Assembly (NCBI GenBank): GCA_905221615.1 | Contig: CAJNDT010000964.1 | Location: 1-64,000 of the forward strand | Origin: Symbiodinium sp. CCMP2592 | Lineage: Eukaryota > Sar > Dinophyceae > Suessiales > Symbiodiniaceae | Direction: 5' to 3' | DNA length: 64,000 bases | In this document: positions 31,078-40,279 of the stretch, one piece after another | Layout: each line of letters starts with the position of its first letter | How positions within the stretch are numbered: the stretch's first letter is position 1 | The notes under the pieces: generated by a model | The model's input: the letters and a program-made list of their open reading frames with translations, nothing else | Database searches by the model: none | What the model was told of the DNA's origin: nothing | Made by a program: the position numbers and the translations under genes

Positions 31078-32687
31078 GGGTTCTTGGTGCGCGCTCGGAT
31101 CTGTGCCTCTACCTGATGATCCTGCTTGATTTCTTCTCTTCTTTCTCCGTGTTTTCTTCGTGAGGCTTGTGATGCATAGTATGTATAAGACGTTTGATCG
31201 TCATAAGCGGCATAATTCCAACTGGAGTCAGTATAATAACTGTCCTCATACCATGAATCCCAGCTCGGTGCGGTGGAACTCTCATAGGCCTGTGGAGATC
31301 CAGTTTGGTCTCCTTGTAAGGAGGCAGACTTAGCTGTATCCTTACCTTTGCCTTTTGCCTTTGCGCCTTTGAAGGAGCTTCCTTTATCTCCTTTGTCCTT
31401 TCCTTTTCCCTTGCCTTTTCCACCTTTTCCTTTTTCCTTTCCTTTACCTTTACCGAAATAGCTGGAATCAGTTGGATCATGTTCTGCCTGGTTGGCTCTC
31501 CCTTTTCCGCGGTATGACCTAAAACGGCCACGTCCTTTTCGCTTGCCACCCTTTGCTCTTCCCGGTGATCCGGGACGCATTCTTGGTCTTCTTCCCTTTT
31601 TGAATCTCCTTGCAACGAAGGCCTCATGGTCATCAACTGTCCAGAAGACAGCTTCTTCATCCTCGGCGGCAAGAAAGCCTTCCTCAAGGGTGTCTTCGTC
31701 TTGGAGCCAGAATCCATCGACTCCATCGTATTCACCCTGATCGAGGATGAGGAAGTTTCGACCTCCGCGTTTACGGCGTTGGTCTCTCCTTCCATGGCGG
31801 TCCTTCTTGTGAGAAGAGTGCCGAATGTTGGGATCCTGCAGACCAGTTCTGGTCGTTGAGAACTGATCGAACATGGTCTGCCGTACCACAGGGTACGTGT
31901 AGGTCTCAATTCGGTGACCTTGGTTGGTCAATGCTGTTACCAACCTCTCACGTTGCATCTCATTTAGGTCGGACTGCACTAGGAAGAGGAGAGCTAGGAG
32001 ATTATCGTTCAGAGGAAACGCTCTTCGATGATTGTCAAGGCGTTCCTTGTTCCATGTTTCGAAATAGCGTGCGGCATATGTGTCTCTCTCGGCTGCATCC
32101 TGCATGCGCAAGAAGGTTTGGTCTGCCTGCACAGCTTGCATGAAATCTGGATGGGCATCCTCCAGAGCTATCTCTGGTAAGAGATCCATCCATGAGTTTT
32201 TCACGCGCTGTAGCACGATCTCAAACTTGGCAATCCAAGTCACAAAGTCTTGGTTGCCCTTCCATGCCTTGAATAGGCCGAGGAAACGCCACAGGAAAAC
32301 GTACTGTTCTCCTTTCACGAAAAATGGACGCATCTTCTTCTTGAAGTAATCTACTCCATCTGGGGCTGCAAGCCTTTCTCGGTTCAGTGATTCCTTTTGT
32401 ACTGCGGCCAATCCGGAGAGCCTCGTCTTGAGAGACGGACCTCTTTTGGTGTCATCCAGCGTTGTTATGTCGCACCAGTCGTCAATCAACTGTTCATACT
32501 CAAACCACGAGGTGGTGCCATCATAGGCAGGCGCGATCTTGGGCGTTATGCCTAATGATGCAAGCATGCGGTCAGATGTTGCATATGACTGTGCGACATA
32601 AGTGGCTGGACCTTGGGAGGTCTCTTCGTTCTCATATCCCCCGGAGGATTGGGAACTGTCGTCGGCTTCGCTATGCGAGCTCGACAT
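31059..32687 (-). CDS. Copia Gag, copy 1
   Basis: The 542-codon ORF starts MSSSHSEADDSSQ. Residues ~60-290 form a helical Gag core (YDGTTSWFEYEQLIDDWCDIT, FLWRFLGLFKAWKGNQDF, FLVQSDLNEMQRERLVTAL), which matches UBN2-like copia Gag organisation (bind a target, small helices). This is followed by a basic RRGKR-rich stretch, a long Gly-Lys repeat (GKGKGKDKGDKG) and a Tyr/Ser/Trp-rich tail. It is ~90% identical by eye to copy 2. A one-base difference in the A-rich stretch upstream of ~31,110 puts protease in another frame, with an 18-19-base overlap of the two ORFs. Confidence 0.83.
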   Translation of the reverse strand: MSSSHSEADDSSQSSGGYENEETSQGPATYVAQSYATSDRMLASLGITPKIAPAYDGTTSWFEYEQLIDDWCDITTLDDTKRGPSLKTRLSGLAAVQKESLNRERLAAPDGVDYFKKKMRPFFVKGEQYVFLWRFLGLFKAWKGNQDFVTWIAKFEIVLQRVKNSWMDLLPEIALEDAHPDFMQAVQADQTFLRMQDAAERDTYAARYFETWNKERLDNHRRAFPLNDNLLALLFLVQSDLNEMQRERLVTALTNQGHRIETYTYPVVRQTMFDQFSTTRTGLQDPNIRHSSHKKDRHGRRDQRRKRGGRNFLILDQGEYDGVDGFWLQDEDTLEEGFLAAEDEEAVFWTVDDHEAFVARRFKKGRRPRMRPGSPGRAKGGKRKGRGRFRSYRGKGRANQAEHDPTDSSYFGKGKGKEKGKGGKGKGKGKDKGDKGSSFKGAKAKGKGKDTAKSASLQGDQTGSPQAYESSTAPSWDSWYEDSYYTDSSWNYAAYDDQTSYTYYASQASRRKHGERREEIKQDHQVEAQIRARTKNPCSTHQ

Positions 32688-33040
32688 TGTGCTGCCTCTT
32701 ATCCGCTTGGTTAAGCGTTCGGCGAGGCCGACCGCTGTAGCGGACTTTGGGAGGCGGGCGGCCCTTTCCGGGCTCCGCTACCAGAAAACTGAGCCGATAC
32801 ACCCACAAGGAAATGCTCCTTGTTAGGAGGTGTATGACCAGTTTATTCCCTAAGGATCAAAGGGCAGCGCCCTGCACACGGACAGTAGTTGTTTTGTCTT
32901 GCTACGCAAGGAGAGCTTGTCTTGTCTCAATATGGTAAAACCACTGTGAGCCAATGGGCAGCGGAATGTATATGTATGAGCATGCAGCCATTGCTGTAGG
33001 TACCTGTTAGAGCTACCCCTTTAGAGGTTTACGCAAACAG
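32688..33040 (-). repeat. 5' non-coding region of copia copy 1 (arm of inverted repeat)
   Basis: This leader upstream of Gag is homologous in inverted orientation to 33,191-33,517. Shared blocks are CCAGAAAACTGAGCCGATAC, the ACACGGACAG...AGTTGTT block, GCGGAATGTATA, and CCCCTGTTT next to the minisatellite. It could contain a 5' LTR and primer-binding region, but no 3' partner is in the window to prove it. Confidence 0.7.
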
Positions 33041-33190
33041 GGGGCTTAAGGGGGGCTTAAAGGGGGGCTTAAAGGGGGCTTTAAAGGGGGGCTTTAAAGG
33101 GGGGCTTAAAGGGGGGCTTGAACGGGGCTTAAGGGGGGGCTTAAAGGGGGGCTTTAAAGGGGCTTTAAGGGGGGCTTAAAGGCTTCGACC
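33041..33190. repeat. G-rich minisatellite between head-to-head copia copies
   Basis: There are about 12-14 imperfect units of GGGGGGCTTAAA or GGGGGGCTTTAAA with one-base length changes. It sits exactly between the homologous 5' ends of copies 1 and 2 and is the axis of the inverted pair. It is not telomeric. Confidence 0.9.
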
Positions 33191-33517
33191 CTTTGCCCCT
33201 GTTTACTTAAACCTCCAAAGGGGTATTACTTACAGCAATGTCTTGGTCGCATGCTCACATGTATACATTCCGCTGCTCGCTGGCTCAAGTGGTTTTACCG
33301 ACTTGACAACAAGCTCTCTCTGCGTAGCAGAACAAACAACTGCTGTCCGTGTGCTGGGCGTTGCCTTAGATCCCACGGGACACAAACTGGTCATCCTAAA
33401 GGGGTGTATCGGCTCAGTTTTCTGGTAGCGGAGCCCGGAAGGGCCGCCCGCCTCACAAAGCACCGCAACAGCGGTCGGCCTAGCCGATCGCTTAACAAAG
33501 CGGGCTGAGGCAGCACC
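33191..33517 (+). repeat. 5' non-coding region of copia copy 2 (arm of inverted repeat)
   Basis: Inverted homologue of 32,688-33,040, ending at the Gag ATG at 33,518. Confidence 0.7.
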
Positions 33518-36500
33518 ATGTCGAGCTCGCATAGCGAAGCCGACGACAGCTCTCAATCCTCCTGGGGATATGAAGAAGAGGAGACCTCACAAGGTCTAGC
33601 TACCTATGTCGCACAGTCATATGCATCATCTGACCGCATGCTAGCCTCGTTAGGCATCACGCCTAAGATTGCGCCTGCCTATGATGGCACCACCTCGTGG
33701 TTTGAGTATGAACAGTTGATTGATGACTGGTGTGACATAACTACGCTGGATGATAACGAAAGAGGTCCGTCTCTCAAGACGAGGCTCTCCGGATTGGCCG
33801 CAGTGCAAAAAGAATCGTTAAATCGAGAAAGGCTTGCAGCCCCAGATGGAGTAGATTACTTCAAGAAGAAGATGCGTCCATTCTTCGTGAAGGGAGAACA
33901 GTATGTTTTCCTATGGCGATTCCTTGGCCTGTTCAAGGCATGGAAAGGCAACCAAGACTTTGTTACTTGGATTGCGAAGTTTGAGATCGTGTTGCAGCGT
34001 ATGAGAAACTCTTGGATGGATCTCTTACCAGAGATAAATCTGGAAGATCACAACCCTGACTTTCTCGCTGCAGTACGCCAGGATCCAACTTTCATGCGCA
34101 TCACAGATGCCAATGAGCAGGAAGTATTCGCCGCACGATTCATTGAGACGTGGAACAAGGAACGCCTTGACGTGCATCGTAGAGCGTTTCCACTGAATGT
34201 TTTTCTCCTAGCTCTCCTGTTCCTAGTGCAGTCCGATCTGAATGAAACACAACGTGAGAGGTTGGTTACAGCATTAACCAACCAAGGTTACCGAATTGAG
34301 ACCTACACGTACCCCGTGGTACGGCAGACCATGTTCGATCAGTTCTCGACGACCAGAACTGGTCTGCAGGATCCCAATATTCGGCATACTTCTCACAAGA
34401 AGGACCGGCACGGACGGAGAGACCAACGCCGCAAACGCGGAGGTCGCAACTTCCTCATCCTCGATCAGGGTGAATACGATGGAGTAGATGGTTTCTGGCT
34501 CCAAGATGAAGACACCCTGGAGGAAGGCTTTTTAGCTGCTGAGGAAGAAACGGTCTTCTGGACAATAGATGACCATGAGGCCTTCGTTGCAAGGAGATTC
34601 AAGAAGGGAAGAAGACCGAGAATGCGTCCCGGATCACCGGGAAGAGCAAAGGGTGGCAAGCGTAAAGGACGTGGCCGTTTCAGGTCATACCGCGGAAAAG
34701 GGAGAGCCAACCAGGCAGAACATGATCCAACCGATTCCGGCTATTTCGGTAAAGGAAAAGGAAAAGACAAAGGAAAAGGTGGAAAAGGCAAATGGAAAGG
34801 AAAGGACAAAGGTGATAAAGGAAGTTCTTTCAAAGGCGCTAAGTCAAAGGGCAAAGGTAAGGATACAGCTAAGTCTGCCTCCTTACAAGGAGATCAAACA
34901 GGGTCTCCACATGCCTATGAAGGTTCCACCACACCGAGCTGGGATTCATGGTACGAGGACAGTTACTATACTGACTCAGGTTGGAATTATGCCGCTTACG
35001 ACGAAAATACGTCTTATACATATTATGCACAAGCCTCAAAACGAAAAACACGGAAAAAGAAGAGAAGAAACAAACAAGGATCGAATGGTAGAGGCACAGA
35101 TCCGAGCGCGCACCATGAAACCGTGTACAACTCCTCTGAGAGTTATCTGCCTTTGACACATGAAAACAGTCAAGGGCCAGGTGTGCAGACTGCAACAGCA
35201 GTGTTTCCGTTGCAGCACACCGTCCTATCTGCTCTCACAGAGCGGATCAATCTTGATCGAAGCCCTACCTTTGTCATTCTTGACTCAGGTTGTACAAGGG
35301 CCATGGGATCCCGCTATGCGGTGAATCGGCTTATCAAGGCCGTCAAGCAACATGCACCAGGCATGATTGATTTCACTTTTTCACCTTCGAACACGAAGTT
35401 CTCTTTTGCTGACAGTGAAACTGCTCTTATCAAGGAGCGTGTAACCCTATGGTTTAATACTACTCCTAGGAGAGATACGACCATAGAGGTGCTCGATCAA
35501 GGAAAGGTTCCCATTCTGTTCTCCATTGAACAGATGAGGAATCTCCGAATGACCCTAGAATGTAGCCCTACCGCGGATCTTGCGACATGTGAAGCTTTTG
35601 GTCTCCACAAGACTCCTCTTCCGATCAGTACCAACAATCACCTCGTACTGGATCTTCTGAGCTTCACTTCCACACGGAAGTACAATCCTATATCAGGTTC
35701 ATCGTTTCAGGCAACAGAGACTGCCTTAGGATCGAAGAAACCAAAGGAAGAAAGGAGATCCTACACGAAGATTCCTGAGGGTCGCTGTCCAGCTTGTGCA
35801 GGACAGAAGAAGCCTCACACTTTCCTGAAGGGATGCGATAAAGCACCGGAAGGAGCAGCTGATCCGCCGCCTAAGGGCATTCCGGGCAAGAAAAAGACAC
35901 CTTCATCAGGTCCAGCAGACTCATCTGCAAGTAAACCTGATCCACCAGAACCCTCTGGTGATGTTCCTGAGCCTCCCGAATCATCGGAACCATCGTCCGG
36001 CTCAAGGGACAAGCCTCCAGAAGCTTCGGGATCACCCGAACCCCTTCCTGAGGTAGAAACTCCATCAGGAAAGGCAAAGACCCCAAAGGGTCTCAAGAAT
36101 CTTTTGAAGAAGAGTCGTAAATTTGCAGTCAAACCTCCAGTTGAGGAAAGGTCTGTTGTCCCAGGAGCTGATCACGGGACGGAGGTAAGACCACTTGAGT
36201 CAAGAGAATACCAGGCTCCTGAGGAAGATTCACCACCAGGTGAGCGACTCCATGAAGAAGAGATTGTTCCAGAACCAACACCATCTCTTCCGATAGCTCT
36301 TCGAAGGATTCACGAGAAACTTAAGGATCCAGTAGAGCTTTACAAGCTTCATCTTAAGCATCGCCACATGAATACTGATCAGTTTAAGCGACGTACAAAG
36401 GCTCTACAGATCCCAAAAGAGATCTATGAGTTATATGACCAACTGGTCAAGAAGTGTTCAGCCTGTCAGGAACACAAACGTGCTCCTTCAAGAGCAAAGA

Positions 36501-38131
36501 TCTCTGGGTTGAGGTCAGAAACTTTTGGAGATCTCACCTTCGTAGATCACGGAGAGCTACCAATCCCTGGCAAGGCCAGTCGACTCATTTTTCTCATTCT
36601 TTATGACGGAGCAACAAACCTGTTGACCTCCGAAGTCGTCCAAGACAAGGAGGAACACACGACAATGTCGATCATGAATGACTATTTTGAGAAATACCAA
36701 ATCAACCCGAAGGTTGTTGTTGGAGATCAGGCATTCATGACTCCAAAAATGGAAGCCTATTACAATCGACAGAATATCAAGCCTGTGGCAACAGGCCCTG
36801 GTACTCCATGGCCTAACAGGGCCGAGGCAGCTGTACGATTGTTGAAACATCAGATAAAGATCATACTTCAGATTCTTAAGGATGGTGATCCTGAGTACAA
36901 TGGTATAGGTATAACCATGAAGTATGGCAATTTAGTGCGTCAGGCATGCTTGGCAAGGAATTCTTCAATTACGTACGGAGGAGTTACTCCTTTGGAAATG
37001 GCATTTGGAAGACGTCCCAGAGATGTAATCACGCCTGAGAATTCTGACCCTAATCAGCTAACCGGTAACCCCAGTGATACCGAGATTACTGCAAGAGCTA
37101 TCAGGGAACTTGCCAACAAGGCCTATCAAGAAGCACGACAATCTGATGACCTTCGAAGAGACCTGGCGTCTCGATTGTCTATGACCGAAGGACCTTTCTC
37201 CCTGGGAGACAAGGTTTATTACTGGTCGGAAGACAAATCCAAAATTGGATCGACTGGATCCAAACATGGATCTTGGCTCAAAGGAAAGGTAATCTCCGAT
37301 CTTGGAGGTTCCATGGTAGGTGTTGACCTCGGAACACGCATTGTTCGTGTCAACATCTCAAAACTGAGAAAGAACTATGACATCACCTCTGATGTTGAGA
37401 TCCCTCTGGCACCAGATGAAGATGCATTGATGTCTGAAGGGTCAGATCATGCAAGTTGTATGGTGACCTTCGACGCTTCTCAGATATCATCAGATCTAAC
37501 AATACCACATTATGAGTGTCATTGGCAGGTGACTAATTCTGGAAAAATTGATTTTCTGGAGCTTTATGGAGGGTCACCACGAATGAGTCACAAGGCTGCC
37601 TTATCAGGCCTAAGAGTAGGACAGCCGGTAGACCTCCGTAGTGGTTTAGATCTGGAACAGCCTCAAGGCCGTTCAAAACTTCTGAGAATCATCAAGGAAC
37701 AAGAACCTACTATTATTGTAATGTCTCGGGATCACTCTCAATGGTCTAGCTGGTATTCGCAACGGAAGAAAGGCTCTAGCAAGAGACTTTCCATCATCAA
37801 GTTTTGTGAGTCCATAGCGGATCACCAAATGAAACTCGGACGATATTTCGTCCTAGAGAATCCTTACTATAGTAAGCTATGGTCCACGCCAGAGGCAAAA
37901 TGCTTGTTTGCTAACCAGAAGATTGGTTACGAGGTGTGTAACTTACAAGCGTATGGTATGCAAGATCTAAAAGGATACTACGAATCCAGATCCTCAATTT
38001 TTATGCATAACCTGCCACAGCAGGTTCTTAGTCCTATTCACAGGAATTGTTCAAAACCAAAATCTCCAACATCATCTCCAAGAAATGAATCGGGTATTCA
38101 AGGCTACGGTCTTAAAACAAAGCTCGCGTAA
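33518..38131 (+). CDS. Copia Gag-protease-integrase-methyltransferase-like polyprotein, copy 2
   Basis: A single frame of 1,537 codons. Gag is at ~1-510 with the Gly-Lys repeat near 410-450. Aspartic protease has D589-S-G. The integrase HHCC region is ~942-982, and the catalytic triad is D1010 (TFVDHG), D1070 (VVGDQAF) and E1103 (NRAEAAV), all present. The methyltransferase-like domain is ~1345-1460: FLELYGGSPRMSH, VMSRDHSQW at ~1403 (no catalytic Pro-Cys) and LENPYYSKLW at ~1446. It ends at TAA (38,129-38,131) where copy 1 has a Gln codon (KLAQVYPYEF), so this is a nonsense mutation. Gag and protease are in one frame here, unlike copy 1. Confidence 0.85.
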   Translation: MSSSHSEADDSSQSSWGYEEEETSQGLATYVAQSYASSDRMLASLGITPKIAPAYDGTTSWFEYEQLIDDWCDITTLDDNERGPSLKTRLSGLAAVQKESLNRERLAAPDGVDYFKKKMRPFFVKGEQYVFLWRFLGLFKAWKGNQDFVTWIAKFEIVLQRMRNSWMDLLPEINLEDHNPDFLAAVRQDPTFMRITDANEQEVFAARFIETWNKERLDVHRRAFPLNVFLLALLFLVQSDLNETQRERLVTALTNQGYRIETYTYPVVRQTMFDQFSTTRTGLQDPNIRHTSHKKDRHGRRDQRRKRGGRNFLILDQGEYDGVDGFWLQDEDTLEEGFLAAEEETVFWTIDDHEAFVARRFKKGRRPRMRPGSPGRAKGGKRKGRGRFRSYRGKGRANQAEHDPTDSGYFGKGKGKDKGKGGKGKWKGKDKGDKGSSFKGAKSKGKGKDTAKSASLQGDQTGSPHAYEGSTTPSWDSWYEDSYYTDSGWNYAAYDENTSYTYYAQASKRKTRKKKRRNKQGSNGRGTDPSAHHETVYNSSESYLPLTHENSQGPGVQTATAVFPLQHTVLSALTERINLDRSPTFVILDSGCTRAMGSRYAVNRLIKAVKQHAPGMIDFTFSPSNTKFSFADSETALIKERVTLWFNTTPRRDTTIEVLDQGKVPILFSIEQMRNLRMTLECSPTADLATCEAFGLHKTPLPISTNNHLVLDLLSFTSTRKYNPISGSSFQATETALGSKKPKEERRSYTKIPEGRCPACAGQKKPHTFLKGCDKAPEGAADPPPKGIPGKKKTPSSGPADSSASKPDPPEPSGDVPEPPESSEPSSGSRDKPPEASGSPEPLPEVETPSGKAKTPKGLKNLLKKSRKFAVKPPVEERSVVPGADHGTEVRPLESREYQAPEEDSPPGERLHEEEIVPEPTPSLPIALRRIHEKLKDPVELYKLHLKHRHMNTDQFKRRTKALQIPKEIYELYDQLVKKCSACQEHKRAPSRAKISGLRSETFGDLTFVDHGELPIPGKASRLIFLILYDGATNLLTSEVVQDKEEHTTMSIMNDYFEKYQINPKVVVGDQAFMTPKMEAYYNRQNIKPVATGPGTPWPNRAEAAVRLLKHQIKIILQILKDGDPEYNGIGITMKYGNLVRQACLARNSSITYGGVTPLEMAFGRRPRDVITPENSDPNQLTGNPSDTEITARAIRELANKAYQEARQSDDLRRDLASRLSMTEGPFSLGDKVYYWSEDKSKIGSTGSKHGSWLKGKVISDLGGSMVGVDLGTRIVRVNISKLRKNYDITSDVEIPLAPDEDALMSEGSDHASCMVTFDASQISSDLTIPHYECHWQVTNSGKIDFLELYGGSPRMSHKAALSGLRVGQPVDLRSGLDLEQPQGRSKLLRIIKEQEPTIIVMSRDHSQWSSWYSQRKKGSSKRLSIIKFCESIADHQMKLGRYFVLENPYYSKLWSTPEAKCLFANQKIGYEVCNLQAYGMQDLKGYYESRSSIFMHNLPQQVLSPIHRNCSKPKSPTSSPRNESGIQGYGLKTKLA

Positions 38132-39883
38132 GTTTATCCGTATGAATTCTGCGAAACCTTTGCCTCCTGCTTGGCAAGGTTCTTGCGTCGAGATTCATAT
38201 GCGTCACATCTTTCCTTAATGACAGATATCTTGCAGTACTCAGGCGACGAATGTCTTCAAGGGTTAAGCGACCTGCTCGATCAAGAGTATTCGCTGTTGA
38301 CCGTCAATCCTCTCAAGGATTCTAAACTACTGCAAGATCCAAAAAAACGATCACTTGTGACCAGAGTAAATTCACTTGCGAGTAAGACTGAGATGCCATT
38401 GCATCACTCCAAGCCATCACCGTCCCTTGATGCGCTGGTCTCAGATATTACTCACCTCAGATCCAGACTTTTGCCAGGCTCTGGCTTTGAACAATGCACT
38501 CTATATAGAGGTACTTTTGGTACCGCAAAGACACTTACCAGTGTTACTGATGGCGTCCTTGTTTTCTGGAACAAGAAACGACCAAATCAGACTATTACCT
38601 GCTGTATGCCACACCAGGTATCGTGGGATAAGATGCACCCAACAACATTCTCGGGGGTGCTGTTTCAAATGACGGGTGGCAAATCATCTCCGTCAGTAAG
38701 ACCACCTCCAGATGTCATCATGTCTGATGAAGAAGTGTCGCCATCAGATCCGTCAGAACCAATGAGCACCAATAGGTCTCGTGTGACGTCTGACGATGTC
38801 TCAATGCCGGAGCCAGATCAACCTATGTCGCCTGGCCATCCTCCGTCGCGTCCTCCTCCTCCCTTGCCTCCACCGCGACTTCCGGCAGTTTCGTCCGATG
38901 AGCCCGTGGCTCCTGCTCGGGCCAAGCCTCGCGTGCATCCGCCTCCTCGCGAGCCGTCTCCTCGGCGTCTGGGGGGTGATGTGTCGCCAAGGTCTTCATC
39001 GGAAAGGAAAGTTTCGACGCACAAACAGAAGTCACCTCCACAGGTGCCTACACCGAAACCTAAACCGAAGGCGGCACCTCAACCATCAGGACCCATTCTT
39101 CCCCTGCAACAAGAGGAAGATGAGTCGTCTGAAGAGCTCGTGCCAGATGATCCTGGTCAGCCCTCCGTTCTTCCTCACAACTCAGGTTCGCCTGAACCTG
39201 AAAGCGATGCTGAGTCTGATGATACGAGGTACTACTCTGATGAAGAAGGTGATCTCGTTGTTGATGAGAGGGACTGGATTCTGCTCACAGAAGAACAGAA
39301 ACTGTGTAGCAACACAGGATCATTCTCTATGCCTCGGTACATGCGCGGTGGCCCTGTAGATATCAGGGAGGTCACATCGAGAGTGAGATCTGACCGAACA
39401 CGGTACAAGCCTTTTAAAAGGAATCGATCAGACATCCGTGAGGAATATGATCTTATGACAGAAGAGGACAAAGCTTTGTCTCTGAGTCCTAGGAATTCAT
39501 CTAATCTTACTCAGAAGGCACAGCGAAAGGAGGCAACCGCCAAGGAAAAGCGGGAAATGAAGAAACAGTTTGACGAAGCAACGGCAGCTGAGTATCAGAG
39601 TTGGCTGGACAATGATGTTTTTGAACTTGTCGATACACGCAAGCTCGGAAACATCCGAAATTATGTGACAGGTCGATGGGTCCTAACTCTAAAAAGACAT
39701 CCACCGTTCCGAGAACTACTGCAACACAAGGCTTTCACTGTAAGGTGGATTATTGATCACTTGAAGAATGCCGCTACAGCGGTAGCATTCCTTGGAATTG
39801 ATATCTCAACAGAGATATACAAGATATTAAAAAGCTGGGCCCCTGAGCCAGCAAGATTAGCGAAATGGATTTTTGTTTTCTGA
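38132..39883 (+). pseudogene. Continuation of copia copy 2 Pol with RT/RNase H deleted
   Basis: The same frame resumes after the TAA (VYPYEFCETFASCLARF...). It spans the linker with Pro-rich and acidic stretches (RPPPPLPPPR; ESDAESDDTRYYSDEE) and the first RT block (NYVTGRWVLTLKR). It then jumps to the last ~45 residues before the copia Pol end (HPPFRELLQHKAF to STEIYK), and runs into unrelated residues. Compared with copy 1, the deleted part includes every RT catalytic Asp and the RNase H domain, so no reverse transcriptase could be made. Confidence 0.85.
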
Positions 39884-40279
39884 GGCAGGTTTTAGGTGTG
39901 TCCACCGATTGTTTTCTTTTAACAGTCATGTTCATGAGGGCATATGCATTCGCTGTCTGCACTTTTGCCGCAATCTGACAAGTACACTCAGCACAGAAGT
40001 CATCTACAGAAGGCAGGCGGGTCAGTGGGAGCCTTTCCAGTTGTGTTCGGCAAGAGCTCCCTCACGAGGGCCTTGTCGCTATTCGGCGAAGTTGCCGGCC
40101 CACCGGGGTTCTTGTGTTAGCAGCTCCGGAAATCAATTCCGTTTCACAACATGTTCAAGTGGAGATCACTGAGTGGAAATCACATTTCTGGAAATCAGAT
40201 CGGAGTCGCATTCCGGAGTTGCTTCTGGAGATCATTCCGGCTTGAGCTTTGCAGTCAGTTGTTGTTCTCATATCCCGCC
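39884..40279 (+). other. Non-coding stretch downstream of copia copy 2
   Basis: No gene. Near 40,165-40,215 the words GGAAATCA and TCCGGA or TTCCGG recur at short intervals. The nucleotide match to copia copy 1 has ended before this point, except for a possible short TCATGTTCATGAG word shared with ~15,690. Confidence 0.4.

Larger units (their letters stand above)
1..33040 (-). mobile_element. Giant copia-like (Ty1/copia) retrotransposon, copy 1, nested and interrupted
   Basis: Minus-strand segments at 33,040-29,488, 29,087-25,737, 17,130-9,143 and 350-1 form one element once three insertions are set aside (YR1, YR2 and a ~0.4 kb insert). The order is 5' region, Gag, protease, integrase, methyltransferase-like domain, RT, RNase H, then a very long extra ORF. 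Protease before integrase before RT is the copia order. Without the insertions more than 15 kb is present, and the 3' end lies left of the window, so no 3' LTR can be compared and true LTRs are not shown. Its 5' part pairs head-to-head with copy 2 (33,191 onward), which confirms the Gag and integrase limits. It is clearly inactive: integrase, RT and the second ORF are all split. Confidence 0.72.
33191..39860 (+). mobile_element. Copia-like retrotransposon, copy 2 (defective)
   Basis: The 5' region (33,191-33,517), Gag-protease-integrase-methyltransferase-like ORF, a nonsense codon and a shortened downstream part are all homologous to copy 1 in inverted orientation. An internal deletion removes most of RT and all of RNase H: the sequence passes from GRWVLTLKR straight to HPPFRELLQHKAF. 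After ~39,815 the match to copy 1 is lost, and ORF2 is absent. Confidence 0.82.

Noticed and set aside
39690..39720. Spliced-out intron as the cause of the RT gap in copia copy 2
   Set aside because: The removed segment lacks an AG-ended acceptor at the join and the join has short microhomology, so a deletion is simpler.
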